Positions 52,545 through 60,944 of a DNA stretch of 64,000 nucleotides are shown here, piece by piece (position 1 is the first letter of the stretch; every line of letters begins with the position of its first letter). The translations under genes and the position numbers were made by a program. The notes beneath the pieces were generated by a model that had not been told where the DNA came from, searched no databases, and saw only the letters and a list, made by a program, of their open reading frames with translations. The stretch is from assembly GCF_900078365.1 (NCBI RefSeq), contig NZ_LT598653.1:1860001-1924000 (forward strand), given 5' to 3'. The DNA is from an uncultured Sphingopyxis sp. (lineage in GTDB: Bacteria; Pseudomonadota; Alphaproteobacteria; Sphingomonadales; Sphingomonadaceae).

Positions 52545-53024
52545 TCATCCGATAGCCTGAAACTGGTTAAGATAGTGTTGGTGAAGCGCCCAAAGCCCCG
52601 CAGCGGCGATGGCGACTCCGTAGGGGACCTCGACCGACCGCTCCGAAGGGCGCAATTTCATGTGGATAAGCATCGCCGCGGACAGGAGGCCGCCGCCTAT
52701 CGCCATGACCATCAGCATCGGCAGGAACAGCGGAAGCGGGATCCAGAGCATCACCGCGCCGATCATTTTCACGTCGCCGCCGCCCATCGCGCCCATCGCG
52801 AACAATCCGGCGAAAAGCAGGAAGACCAGAAGGGCCGCGCCGAGTTGGATCGCGACGTCGGGCCAGAATGCGAGACCGGAGGCGATCCAGAAGGGGATTG
52901 CGAGCAGCGCCATGGCGGCGTTGAGCTGGTTGGAAATCGTCCGCGACCGGACGTCGCTGATCGCCGCGGCCATCATCAGCAGGCCGAGAATGACCATCAG
53001 GCCGAGCGAGATCGCGCTATCCAT
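52545..53024 (-). CDS. cpaA: Tad prepilin peptidase CpaA (TadV)
   Basis: A 159-residue aspartic protease of the inner membrane with about six helices. The two catalytic Asp are expected in AISDVRSRTISNQ (about D24) and GGGDVKMIGAV (GxGD). It cleaves the Flp pilin and TadE-type pseudopilins. ATG 53024 is preceded by AGAGGGG. It is the first gene of the operon; no pilin gene lies upstream, where a divergent FAD oxidoreductase is found instead. Confidence 0.92.
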   Translation of the reverse strand: MDSAISLGLMVILGLLMMAAAISDVRSRTISNQLNAAMALLAIPFWIASGLAFWPDVAIQLGAALLVFLLFAGLFAMGAMGGGDVKMIGAVMLWIPLPLFLPMLMVMAIGGGLLSAAMLIHMKLRPSERSVEVPYGVAIAAAGLWALHQHYLNQFQAIG

Positions 53025-53037
53025 TTGGCCCCTCTAC

Positions 53038-53070
53038 GCAACATGGCTTACCAAAGGGTAACCATGTTGC
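53038..53070. promoter_or_regulatory. Large palindrome in the cpaA promoter region
   Basis: GCAACATGG-c-TTACC and GGTAACCATGTTGC are complementary over 14 bp, with one bulged C in the left arm and a short A-rich loop. It lies directly before the cpaA ribosome-binding site and before the divergent FAD oxidoreductase. It could be an operator for the Tad operon or an attenuating hairpin. No matching sequence was found elsewhere in the window. Confidence 0.5.
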
Positions 53071-53120
53071 GGGCGACGCCGCGGCTTGCATTCCGCGGTC
53101 CAGCCGATATGCGGCGGGCC

Positions 53121-54251
53121 ATGACCGACCGGCCGCCCTCTGCCACCGATGTGCTGATCGTCGGCGCCGGAATCGCGGGCGCGAGCCTGGCCGCCGCGCT
53201 CGCGCCATGGCGCCGCGTCGTGCTGGCCGAAGCCGAGAATGCGCCCGGCTATCACGCGACGGGCCGGTCGGCCGCCTTCTGGCACGAAACCTATGGCGGC
53301 GCACGGGTGCAGCCCTTGACGCTGGCGTCGCTGGGAGCGTTGCTGGATCCCGACCCCGAATTTTCGGACCATGCGTTCCTGTCGCCGCGCTCGGCGTTGA
53401 CGATCGGGCGGACCTCCGAAGCGGCGGCGGTCGAGGCCTTCGCCGCCGAGTTCGGGGCGAAGGGCGTGGAGATCGAGCGCCTGTCGGGGGAAGCCATCGC
53501 CGCAAGGGTTCCGGGCCTGCGATCCGAGTGGAGCGAAGCAGCCTATGAAGGCGCGTGCCGGGACATCGATGTCGGCGGCCTCCACGCGGCCTATCTGCGC
53601 GCCGCGAAGCGCGCGGGCGCCGCGCTGGTTACCCGCGCGCCGCTGCGCCGCGCCCGCCGCGCGGGCGACGGGTGGCGGGTTCGGCTGGGCGAGGAGGAGA
53701 TGGACGCGGCGGTGATCGTCAACGCCGCGGGGGCATGGGCGGACGAGGTCGCCGCCGCTTGCGGCGTCGCGCCGCTTGGAATCCAGCCCTATCGGCGGAC
53801 GGTGCTTCAGGTGCGGCTCGGCGTTGCGGTTCCGGCCGAACTGCCGCTGGTGATCCATGTCGGCGGCCGGTTCTATTTCAAGGGCGAAAGCGTGGGGCGC
53901 ATATGGCTGAGCCCGCACGACGAGACACCGGCCATGGCGCACGACGTGGCGCCCGAGGATATGGACGTCGCCATCGCGATCGAGCGACTGCAGTCGGTCG
54001 TCGACTGGCCCGTGGCGGCGGTCGAGCGCAAATGGGCGGGCCTGCGCAGCTTCGCGCCCGACCGGATTCCGGTTTTCGGCGCCGATCGCGATGAAAACCG
54101 GTTTGTCTGGTGCGCGGGGCAGGGCGGGTTCGGCATCCAGACCGCGCCGGCGATTTCGGCGCTGCTCGCGGCGCAATTGGGGGCTCCGGCGCCTTCCGGG
54201 CCGATCGGACGGATCGACTCCTTGCCTTTCGCTCCTTCGCGCTTCGCCTGA
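53121..54251 (+). CDS. FAD-dependent oxidoreductase (DAO/DadA-like)
   Basis: A 376-residue FAD enzyme. Nucleotide-binding fold DVLIVGAGIAGASLAAALAP (about residues 9-28) then GYHATGRSAAFWHETYGG; the C-terminal FAD closure is CAGQGGFGIQTAPA. It belongs to glycine/D-amino acid oxidase-like enzymes; the amine or amino acid substrate is unknown. ATG 53121 is chosen because the fold starts nine residues later; ATG 53064 and ATG 53109 are in frame, but the first lies inside the palindrome. It is divergent from the Tad operon. Confidence 0.88.
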   Translation: MTDRPPSATDVLIVGAGIAGASLAAALAPWRRVVLAEAENAPGYHATGRSAAFWHETYGGARVQPLTLASLGALLDPDPEFSDHAFLSPRSALTIGRTSEAAAVEAFAAEFGAKGVEIERLSGEAIAARVPGLRSEWSEAAYEGACRDIDVGGLHAAYLRAAKRAGAALVTRAPLRRARRAGDGWRVRLGEEEMDAAVIVNAAGAWADEVAAACGVAPLGIQPYRRTVLQVRLGVAVPAELPLVIHVGGRFYFKGESVGRIWLSPHDETPAMAHDVAPEDMDVAIAIERLQSVVDWPVAAVERKWAGLRSFAPDRIPVFGADRDENRFVWCAGQGGFGIQTAPAISALLAAQLGAPAPSGPIGRIDSLPFAPSRFA

Positions 54252-54338
54252 GCCCATCTTGTCTTGCGCTGCGAAACGATTGAATTAACCTGTGTTTAGC
54301 CCGCCACCCCCGGCGCGGCGCGATATGTGGAGGATGGC

Positions 54339-54515
54339 ATGGCCCATTATTTCGAGATCAAGAAGAACAAGGCCGGTGAATTTGTCGCCTATTTCAAATA
54401 TAATAGCGAGCCGATCTTCTGGACCGAGGGCTATAGCAGCAAGGCGTCGGCCAAAAACGCCATCGACTCTATCCTGAAGAACGGTCCCGGCGCCGAAGTT
54501 CGCGAAACCGAGTAA
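54339..54515 (+). CDS. YegP-like DUF1508 small protein
   Basis: A 58-residue protein. AHYFEIKKNKAGEFVAYFKY then NSEPIFWTEGYSSKASAKNAI matches a single DUF1508/YegP unit, which folds as a small beta-alpha domain and is usually present as two units. Role unknown; often linked to stress. ATG 54339 follows GGAGGATGGC. It converges with rnhA. Confidence 0.85.
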   Translation: MAHYFEIKKNKAGEFVAYFKYNSEPIFWTEGYSSKASAKNAIDSILKNGPGAEVRETE

Positions 54516-54526
54516 TCTCTTAGGGG

Positions 54527-55000
54527 TTAGCGCGCGGGCGCCTTGCGCGCCCGCGCGACTTCGAGCGCGGCATCGCTGGCAAGCCGGTCGGCGAGTTCAT
54601 TGTCGCCGTGGCCCGCGTGGCCCTTGACCCAGATCCATTCGACCTTGTGGCGCGCGCTTTCCTTGATCAGCCGTTGCCACAGATCGGCATTGGCGACGGG
54701 TTTTTTGGCCGCCGTCTTCCAGCCATTCTTCTGCCAGCCGAAGACCCATTTGGTGATGCCGTCGCGGACGTAGACGCTGTCGGTCGACAGTTCGACGTTG
54801 CAGCTGCGCTTGAGCGCGGCGAGCGCCTCGATCGCGGCCATCAATTCCATGCGGTTGTTCGTCGTGTCGGGTTCGCCGCCCGACAAGGTCTTCACGACGT
54901 CGCCCCAGCGCAGCACGGCGCCCCAGCCGCCGGGACCGGGATTGCCCTTGCACGCGCCGTCGGTGGCGACGATCACGGTCCTGCCGGCGGCCGTCGTCAT
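54527..55000 (-). CDS. rnhA: Ribonuclease HI
   Basis: A 157-residue nuclease that removes RNA from RNA-DNA hybrids. The four acidic catalytic residues are visible: D14 (ATDGACKGN), E52 (RMELMAA), D74 (STDSVYV) and D138 (NELAD); H131 (AGHGD) is the catalytic loop His. ATG 55000 overlaps the thrB stop (ATGA). Conserved order ispH-thrB-rnhA. Confidence 0.95.
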   Translation of the reverse strand: MTTAAGRTVIVATDGACKGNPGPGGWGAVLRWGDVVKTLSGGEPDTTNNRMELMAAIEALAALKRSCNVELSTDSVYVRDGITKWVFGWQKNGWKTAAKKPVANADLWQRLIKESARHKVEWIWVKGHAGHGDNELADRLASDAALEVARARKAPAR

Positions 55001-55959
55001 GCGAGCGCGAACAGGCCGGCGGCGTCGGCGGCGCGATAGCGTTGCAGGCGGGCGAGGAAGGGCGACGGATCCTTGCGCGTGACGAGCGCGTCGGGAGGCG
55101 TATGGATCCAGTCATGCGCGCGTGTGAGCAGGAAGCGAAGCGAAGCGCCGCGCGCGAGCAGGGGGAGTGCGGCGATCTCCGCTTCCGTCAACGATATTTC
55201 GCCTGCATAGCCGCGCATCAGCGCGCGCGCGCGCGCCGGATCGCACGTTTTGCCGTCGGCCGAAAAAGCCCATGAGGCATGGGTGATGACCAGATCATAG
55301 GCGCGGAAATCGCTCGCGGCAAAATAGAAATCGATCAGCCCGGTGACCCGGTCGCCGAGCATCAGCACATTGTCGGGGAAGAGGTCGGCATGGATGACGT
55401 GCGCAGGCAAATCGACAGGCCAGTGCGCATCGAGATGCCGAAGCTCGTCATCGACGATCGCCTGGAGCCCCGGAAGCACGGCATCGAGATTGCCCGCCCC
55501 CTCGGCGATGGCGTGCCAATGACCGTGGCCCATGCTGTTTTCGCGCCCGCCGGCATAGGTTTCGAGCGCGCGGTGCATCGCTCCGAGCGCCGCGCCGGCG
55601 GCTTCGCACTGACCCGGCGTCGGCTGGGTCAGCGAAATGCCCTGGAGAAACTGGATGACGCAGGCCGAACGTCCTGAGACCTGCTGGATGGCAACGCCCT
55701 CGCGGTCGCGGATCATCGCCGGAACCGGGCAGTGCCGGCTCGCGAGATGGTCGAGCAGATCGACGAAAAACGGCAGATCGCCTTCGCTGACGCGCTTTTC
55801 GTAGAGCGTCAGGATGAAGCGTCCCCCGGTGGTTTCGAGGAGGAAATTGCTGTTCTCGACGCCCTCGGCAATGCCCTTGCACGACACGACGGTGCCGATG
55901 TCGTAACGCGCCACAAGCGCCGCAAGGTCGTCGGGCTCGACGTGGGTATAGACGGCCAT
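54997..55959 (-). CDS. thrB: Homoserine kinase (APH-type ThrB)
   Basis: A 320-residue kinase of the aminoglycoside-phosphotransferase fold, phosphorylating homoserine in threonine synthesis. Motifs: NSNFLLETTGGRFILTLYEK (nucleotide site), VIHADLFPDNVLM (Brenner loop with catalytic Asp) and GLIDFYFAASDF (metal site). ATG 55959 is used; there is no Shine-Dalgarno-like sequence because the upstream DNA is occupied by an inverted-repeat element beginning 5 bp before it. Followed by rnhA with ATGA overlap. Confidence 0.93.
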   Translation of the reverse strand: MAVYTHVEPDDLAALVARYDIGTVVSCKGIAEGVENSNFLLETTGGRFILTLYEKRVSEGDLPFFVDLLDHLASRHCPVPAMIRDREGVAIQQVSGRSACVIQFLQGISLTQPTPGQCEAAGAALGAMHRALETYAGGRENSMGHGHWHAIAEGAGNLDAVLPGLQAIVDDELRHLDAHWPVDLPAHVIHADLFPDNVLMLGDRVTGLIDFYFAASDFRAYDLVITHASWAFSADGKTCDPARARALMRGYAGEISLTEAEIAALPLLARGASLRFLLTRAHDWIHTPPDALVTRKDPSPFLARLQRYRAADAAGLFALA

Positions 55960-55963
55960 TGAA

Positions 55964-56227
55964 GGGTCAAAGCCCGTGCATGACGCGGTCGAGGCGTCGA
56001 AATGGCGAAGATATCGCCTTCGCGTGGCCGCTGCGGATGGTGGTTCCATCTGCAAGGCCGGGCGGAGGCGAGATCGAAGCCATTTCGACGTCCCTTCGGG
56101 ATTTGACCGATTTTGTCCATGGCCGCGTCAGCGAGCCTTGCAATATATTCATATGGCTGCGTCTCGCCTCCTTGCCCTGAACAAAATCGCTTCAAACCTC
56201 GACCGCGTCATGCACGGGTTTTGACCC
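55964..56227. repeat. MITE-like element with 31-bp terminal inverted repeats
   Basis: 55964-55994 (GGGTCAAAGCCCGTGCATGA...) and 56197-56227 are inverted repeats of 31 bp with a single mismatch. They bound 264 bp which fill nearly the whole ispH-thrB gap; the right end touches the ispH stop codon. A further internal inverted pair (CGTCGAAATGGC at 55994-56005 region and its complement at 56079-56093 region) is visible. No transposase frame and no clear target duplication were seen. It resembles a MITE or a long REP-type element. Confidence 0.75.
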
Positions 56228-57207
56228 TATGCGGCTTCGAGCCCACGCGGCAGCTTGAAGATCATATGTTCTTCGGCGGTGACGACGATGTCTTCGACGA
56301 CCGGCCGAACCGCCGCCACGGCATCGATCACTTCGCGGACGAGCGTTTCCGGCGCGCTGGCGCCGGCGGTGATGCCGAGCGTCGCGATATTTTCCAGCCA
56401 GGCCGGATCGATGTCGCTGCCGCGCTGGACGAGATGGGCGGGGGTGCCGAGCCGCTCGGCGACCTCGACAAGGCGCAGGCTGTTCGAACTGTTCGGCGCC
56501 CCGATCACGATCATGCGGTCGCACTGCCCGGCGATCGCCTTCACCGCGTCCTGCCGGTTCGAGGTGGCGTAGCAAATATCCTCGCCCCGCGGCCCGCTGA
56601 TCGCGGGGAAGCGGTGCTGAAGCGCCGCGATGATGTCGCGTGTGTCGTCGACCGACAGGGTGGTCTGGGTCAGATAGGACAGCATGTCGGGATCGGATGG
56701 CGCGAGCGCGGCGACGTCGTCGACCGATTCGACCAGCGTCATCGCGCCTTCGGGAAGCTGGCCGAGCGTACCGACGACTTCGGGATGGCCCGCATGGCCG
56801 ACGAAAATGATATGCCGCCCGGCATCATGCGCGCGCTCGGCCTGACGATGCACCTTCGACACCAGCGGGCAGGTGGCGTCGATATAGTCGAGCCCGCGCA
56901 TCTCGGCCTTCGCCGGAACCGCCTTCGGCACGCCATGCGCGCTGAATACGACAGGGACGCCATCGGGGACCTGGTCGAGCGATTCGACGAAAATCGCGCC
57001 TTTGGCCTTCAGCGAGTCGACGACATAGCGGTTATGCACGATCTCGTGCCGGACATAGACCGGCGCGCCATATTTCTGCAGCGCGAGTTCGACGATGCGG
57101 ATCGCGCGATCGACGCCGGCGCAGAATCCGCGCGGCGCGGCGATCAGAACCTTGAGTTCTGCCGCTTCGCGGCCCCGTGCGGGCGTCGTCGGATAGGGAG
57201 CGTTCAT
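56227..57207 (-). CDS. ispH: 4-hydroxy-3-methylbut-2-enyl diphosphate reductase (IspH/LytB)
   Basis: A 326-residue [4Fe-4S] enzyme, last step of the MEP isoprenoid pathway, giving IPP and DMAPP. The three cluster-binding Cys are visible: C29 (RGFCAGV), C113 (DATCPLVSK) and C211 (EDICYATSNRQ). Substrate-contact motifs HEIVHNRYV, SAHGVPK and GAPNSSNS are present. ATG 57207 is the start. It is followed by the 264-bp element and then thrB on the same strand. Confidence 0.96.
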   Translation of the reverse strand: MNAPYPTTPARGREAAELKVLIAAPRGFCAGVDRAIRIVELALQKYGAPVYVRHEIVHNRYVVDSLKAKGAIFVESLDQVPDGVPVVFSAHGVPKAVPAKAEMRGLDYIDATCPLVSKVHRQAERAHDAGRHIIFVGHAGHPEVVGTLGQLPEGAMTLVESVDDVAALAPSDPDMLSYLTQTTLSVDDTRDIIAALQHRFPAISGPRGEDICYATSNRQDAVKAIAGQCDRMIVIGAPNSSNSLRLVEVAERLGTPAHLVQRGSDIDPAWLENIATLGITAGASAPETLVREVIDAVAAVRPVVEDIVVTAEEHMIFKLPRGLEAA

Positions 57208-57406
57208 GATGCGCGCGCTCTAGCGCAGCAAGTCCCATGGGGTAAAGCCGCTTCGTCCCCATCCCCCTGCCGTTTCCCTTGCCGCCTCCCTTTGTCGTTC
57301 TCTTTGTTGCGCCGCGTTCATCGCACCGATAAGAAGCGGCGCGCATGAAGCGGGATCAATCGTCCCGGCCCTAGTCCCGTGCGCCTGTTTGGAAAGCCCG
57401 ATCATC

Positions 57407-58078
57407 ATGATGTCCATTTCGTTCCCGTCGCGTAAATTCCTGACCGTGCTGTGCGGCACGGCGGCCGTGGCGACGGCGGCGGGCTGCGCGAAGGATAATG
57501 AAATCGCGATCGCGGGCGGCGTCGGTATCACCGCGACGCGGAGCGCCTGTCCGGCGGTCGCCGTGCCGCTGCACACCGGCGACATCACGCTGTTCGATCC
57601 CGCGACGAGCCGCGACGCGAGCGCGATCGACGTCGTCGCGGCGATTACCAATGTAACGCCGCAGTGCAACGACACGGGCGAGAAAGTCTATCAGCTCGCG
57701 AGTTTCGACGTCGTCGCGACGCGGCGCGAGGCCGGGCCGGCGCGTACCGTGACGCTGCCTTATTATGCCACGGTGCTCCAGGGCGGGACCGCGGTGGTCG
57801 CGAAGCGCCTCGGCAACGTCGCCGTGACCTTTGCCGAAGGGCAGGTGCGCGGCACGGGGCGCGGGCAGGCCTCGGCCTATGTCGATCGCGCTGCCGCCAC
57901 GCTTCCCGCCGATATTCATGAGCGCATCACCCGCAAGCGCAAGCCGGGGGATCAGGACGCCGCGATCGATCCGCTGAGCCTTCCCGAGGTGCGCGCGGCG
58001 GTGCAACGCGCCAGTTTCGAGCTGCTAGTCGGCTTTCAGCTGACCCAGGAACAGCTCGAATATAACGTCCGACGATAG
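57407..58078 (+). CDS. Hypothetical lipoprotein
   Basis: A 223-residue protein. N-terminal signal with lipobox (VATAAGC, Cys near residue 27) predicts an exported lipoprotein. The mature part is beta-rich (ITATRSACPAVAVPLHTGDI, ATVLQGGTAVVAKRLGNVAVTF), with a C-terminal helical segment (LPEVRAAVQRASFELLVGFQ). No family was recognised beyond similar sphingomonad proteins of unknown function. ATG 57407 or the adjacent ATG 57410 may be the start. A terminator follows. Confidence 0.75.
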   Translation: MMSISFPSRKFLTVLCGTAAVATAAGCAKDNEIAIAGGVGITATRSACPAVAVPLHTGDITLFDPATSRDASAIDVVAAITNVTPQCNDTGEKVYQLASFDVVATRREAGPARTVTLPYYATVLQGGTAVVAKRLGNVAVTFAEGQVRGTGRGQASAYVDRAAATLPADIHERITRKRKPGDQDAAIDPLSLPEVRAAVQRASFELLVGFQLTQEQLEYNVRR

Positions 58079-58115
58079 GCATTGCGGCGGCGCGGCGCGC
58101 CGTTCGCTCCTGCAC

Positions 58116-58148
58116 GCCCTGCGCGCCGCCCGGCGACGCAGGGCTTTT
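58116..58148 (+). terminator. Rho-independent terminator after the lipoprotein gene
   Basis: GCCCTGCG and CGCAGGGC pair over 8 bp around a 13-base loop and are followed by TTTT. The rest of the gap to argS (58149-58372) holds two degenerate type B palindromes (58222-58243 and 58282-58301) and no gene. Confidence 0.75.
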
Positions 58149-58221
58149 CGCGTGCCCCAAGCTGCGTTAGGGCGCGCGATAGTTCCGTTTGAGCGAATTG
58201 ATAAGCTCGAAGGGATTATGT

Positions 58222-58301
58222 GTCCCCGCGAAGGCGGGGACCCATCTCCGGTCGGTTTCAGATGGAGCCGGCAGGTGATGGGCTCCCACCTTCGCGGGAG
58301 C
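58222..58301. repeat. Degenerate pair of REP-like palindromes (type B)
   Basis: GTCCCCGCGAAGGCGGGGAC (58222-58241) and the diverged inverse GCTCCCACCTTCGCGGGAGC (58282-58301). Same orientation and spacing pattern as the type B pair at 29758-29846. Confidence 0.65.
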
Positions 58302-58372
58302 ACTCCGCGTTTTTCAATTGAAGATGATCACGCCCAATCGTGATTATTATATCCGAAGATAGGCCAAACCCT

Positions 58373-60100
58373 GTGACCCTGTTCAGTCGTTTTTCCGACC
58401 ATATCGGCGCCGCGCTCGACGCGCTGGCCGCTCGCAATGCCCTGCCGGATGGCCTCGATCGCAGCGGGATCAGCGTCGAACCGCCGCGCGACCCGGCGCA
58501 TGGCGATGTCGCCACCAATGCCGCGATGGTGCTGGCGAAGCCCGCGGGAATGAACCCGCGCGCGCTCGCCGACCTGCTCGTCGCCGAACTCGGCAAACTC
58601 GACGAGGTGACCGAGGCGAGCGTCGCCGGCCCCGGCTTCATCAACCTGCGCCTCGCCGACGACAGCTGGCGCGACGAACTGGCGTTGATCTTCAGCGAGG
58701 GCCGCGATTACGGGCGGTCGACGATGGGACAGGGGCGGCGCGTCAACGTCGAATATGTCTCGGCCAACCCGACCGGCCCGATGCACGTCGGCCATTGCCG
58801 CGGCGCCGTGGTCGGCGACGCGCTCGCCGCGCTGCTCGAATATGCGGGGCACGAGGTGATCCGCGAATATTATGTCAACGACGCCGGGGCGCAGGTCGAC
58901 GTGCTCGCGCGCTCGGTCCATATGCGGTATCGCGAGGCGCTCGGCGAGGACGTCGGCGCGATCCCCGAGGGGCTCTATCCCGGCGATTATCTGAAGCCGG
59001 TCGGCGAAAAGCTGGCGGCAGAACATGGCGACCGCTTTGCGGGGGCGCCCGAAAGCGCGTGGCTCGGCCTGTTCCGCGCCGAGGCGGTCAGCGCGATGAT
59101 GGACATGATCCGCGCCGACCTCGCCAAGCTCGGCATCCATCACGACCTTTTCTCGTCCGAAGCCGAACTTCAGGCCGAGGGTAAGCCCGCCGCTGCCGAG
59201 AAGTGGCTCCGCGAGCATGATCTCGTCTACGATGGCCTGCTCGAAGCGCCGAAGGGCGAAACGCCCGAGGATTGGGAGCCGGTCGAGCTGCCGCTGTTCC
59301 GCTCGACGCGGTTCGGCGACGATCAGGACCGCCCGATCAAGAAATCGGACGGCAGCTGGACCTATTTCGGCGCCGACCTCGCCTATCATTTCCAGAAGAG
59401 CCAGAACGCCGACGAATTGATCGACATCTGGGGCGCCGACCACGCGGGCACGGTCAAGCGGATCAAGGCTGCGGTCGCGGCACTGACGGACGGCAAGACC
59501 CGTTTCGACGTCAAGCTGGTGCAGATGGTCCGCCTGCTCAAGAATGGCGAGCCGTTCAAGATGTCGAAGCGCGCGGGCAATTTCGTCACGCTGGCCGATG
59601 TCGTCGATGAGGTCGGCAAGGATGCGGTGCGCTTCACGATGCTGACGCGCAAGGCCGACGCGCAGATGGACTTCGACTTCGCCAAGGTGGTCGAGGCGTC
59701 GCGCGACAATCCCGTCTGGTATCTGCAATATGCCAACGCCCGGATTTCGCGCCTGCGCAGGAAGGCCGCCGAGGCCGCGATCGACCTGCCGCCGCCCGCC
59801 CCGGCGCGGCTGGGCACGCAGGAACTGGGGCTGATCAAGCTGCTCGCGCAATTCCCGCGCACCGTCGAAGCGGCGGCGTCGGCGCGCGAGCCGCACCGGA
59901 TCGCTTTCTATCTGGCCGACGTCGCGGCGGCGTTCCATGCCTGGTATAATCTGGGCAACGACGACCCGTCGGCGCGCATCGTGCTCGACAATGACCCCGA
60001 ATTGACCGCGACGCGCCTTTATTTGGCCGACGGAATCGGGCAGGTTATCCGCAACGGGCTCTTCCTGATGGGGGTCGAGGCGCTCGAGGAGATGAATTGA
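58373..60100 (+). CDS. argS: Arginyl-tRNA synthetase
   Basis: A 575-residue class I synthetase. The HIGH-type motif reads PTGPMHVGHCRGA (about 136-148) and the KMSKS-type motif FKMSKRAGNF (about 395). The C-terminal DALR-type anticodon domain is present. GTG 58373 is chosen because the family N-terminus (TLFSRFSDHIGAALDAL) starts there; a GTG at 58340 would add 11 residues. It is the first gene of a plus-strand operon running argS-SPOR-nagZ-scpA-scpB-tatA-tatB. Confidence 0.94.
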   Translation: MTLFSRFSDHIGAALDALAARNALPDGLDRSGISVEPPRDPAHGDVATNAAMVLAKPAGMNPRALADLLVAELGKLDEVTEASVAGPGFINLRLADDSWRDELALIFSEGRDYGRSTMGQGRRVNVEYVSANPTGPMHVGHCRGAVVGDALAALLEYAGHEVIREYYVNDAGAQVDVLARSVHMRYREALGEDVGAIPEGLYPGDYLKPVGEKLAAEHGDRFAGAPESAWLGLFRAEAVSAMMDMIRADLAKLGIHHDLFSSEAELQAEGKPAAAEKWLREHDLVYDGLLEAPKGETPEDWEPVELPLFRSTRFGDDQDRPIKKSDGSWTYFGADLAYHFQKSQNADELIDIWGADHAGTVKRIKAAVAALTDGKTRFDVKLVQMVRLLKNGEPFKMSKRAGNFVTLADVVDEVGKDAVRFTMLTRKADAQMDFDFAKVVEASRDNPVWYLQYANARISRLRRKAAEAAIDLPPPAPARLGTQELGLIKLLAQFPRTVEAAASAREPHRIAFYLADVAAAFHAWYNLGNDDPSARIVLDNDPELTATRLYLADGIGQVIRNGLFLMGVEALEEMN

Positions 60101-60837
60101 TGGCTGAGGGGCGGGATGCGGGGCAGGGCGATACGGGGCTTGGTCTCGATGACGAGGATCGGCTCCCCTGGCTCGAAGCGGCCGACGGGTTCGAGGAAGA
60201 TGGCGAAGTTTCGCCCGTGCGCCTGCTCGTCATGGTGCTCGGCGGGCTGCTCTTGATCGGCGCGGTACTCGGCGGCCTGTGGTGGATCCAGAATGGCGGC
60301 GCGCGCGGCAACGGCGAATTGATCGCCGCGCAGCAGGGCGATTACAAGGTGGCGCCCAAGAGCGACGGGGCGAGGACTTTCGAGGGCGAGGGCGATGTCG
60401 CCTTTTCCGCCAGCGAGGGCGGCGAACCCGCGGGCAAGGTCGATCCCAAGCGGATGCCCGAGGAACCCGCGGTGACGGTGGCCGAGCGCGAGGCGGCGGC
60501 GAAGAAGGCCGCGGCTGAAAAGACCCCGAAAAGCAAGCAGCAGCCAGCCGCGCCGGTCAAGGCGGGTGAGACCAAGCCGGCACCGGCGCCAGTCGCACAG
60601 GGCTCGACGATGATCCAACTCGGCGCCTTCAGCAGCGAGGGCGCCGCCGCCAAGGCATGGACCAACCTGTCGAAGCGGTTTGCCTATCTGGCCGAGCTCA
60701 ACAGGTCGATTTCGCCCGCCAAGGTCGGCGACGGTATGGTCTATCGCTTGCGTGTTTCGGCAGGAACGGCGGCCAATGCGTCGAATTTGTGCGGAAAATT
60801 GCGCGTTGCCGGTGAAAATTGCGTCGTCGTCCGCTGA
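60100..60837 (+). CDS. SPOR-domain membrane protein
   Basis: A 245-residue protein with an acidic cytoplasmic N-terminus, one transmembrane helix (LLVMVLGGLLLIGAVLGGLWW, about 41-62) and a Pro/Ala/Lys-rich linker. A C-terminal SPOR domain (about 168-245, STMIQLGAFSSEGAAAKAW) binds denuded peptidoglycan at the division site. ATG 60100 shares one base with the argS stop (TGATG). Neighbour nagZ also acts on peptidoglycan. Confidence 0.9.
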   Translation: MAEGRDAGQGDTGLGLDDEDRLPWLEAADGFEEDGEVSPVRLLVMVLGGLLLIGAVLGGLWWIQNGGARGNGELIAAQQGDYKVAPKSDGARTFEGEGDVAFSASEGGEPAGKVDPKRMPEEPAVTVAEREAAAKKAAAEKTPKSKQQPAAPVKAGETKPAPAPVAQGSTMIQLGAFSSEGAAAKAWTNLSKRFAYLAELNRSISPAKVGDGMVYRLRVSAGTAANASNLCGKLRVAGENCVVVR

Positions 60838-60944
60838 TTCGGCCCGCTTGGCCGCAGACTCCGTTGGTGCGATCCCGTCGCTATGGCATGTTGTCGTGCT
60901 GGTCGTTGCCTGAGGGGGCGGCGGCCGATGGAGTTTGATCGACG

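Noticed and set aside
55967..56224. Short frames inside the inverted-repeat element (ending LDRVMHG on both strands)
   Set aside because: The matching ends come from the terminal inverted repeats, not from two related proteins.
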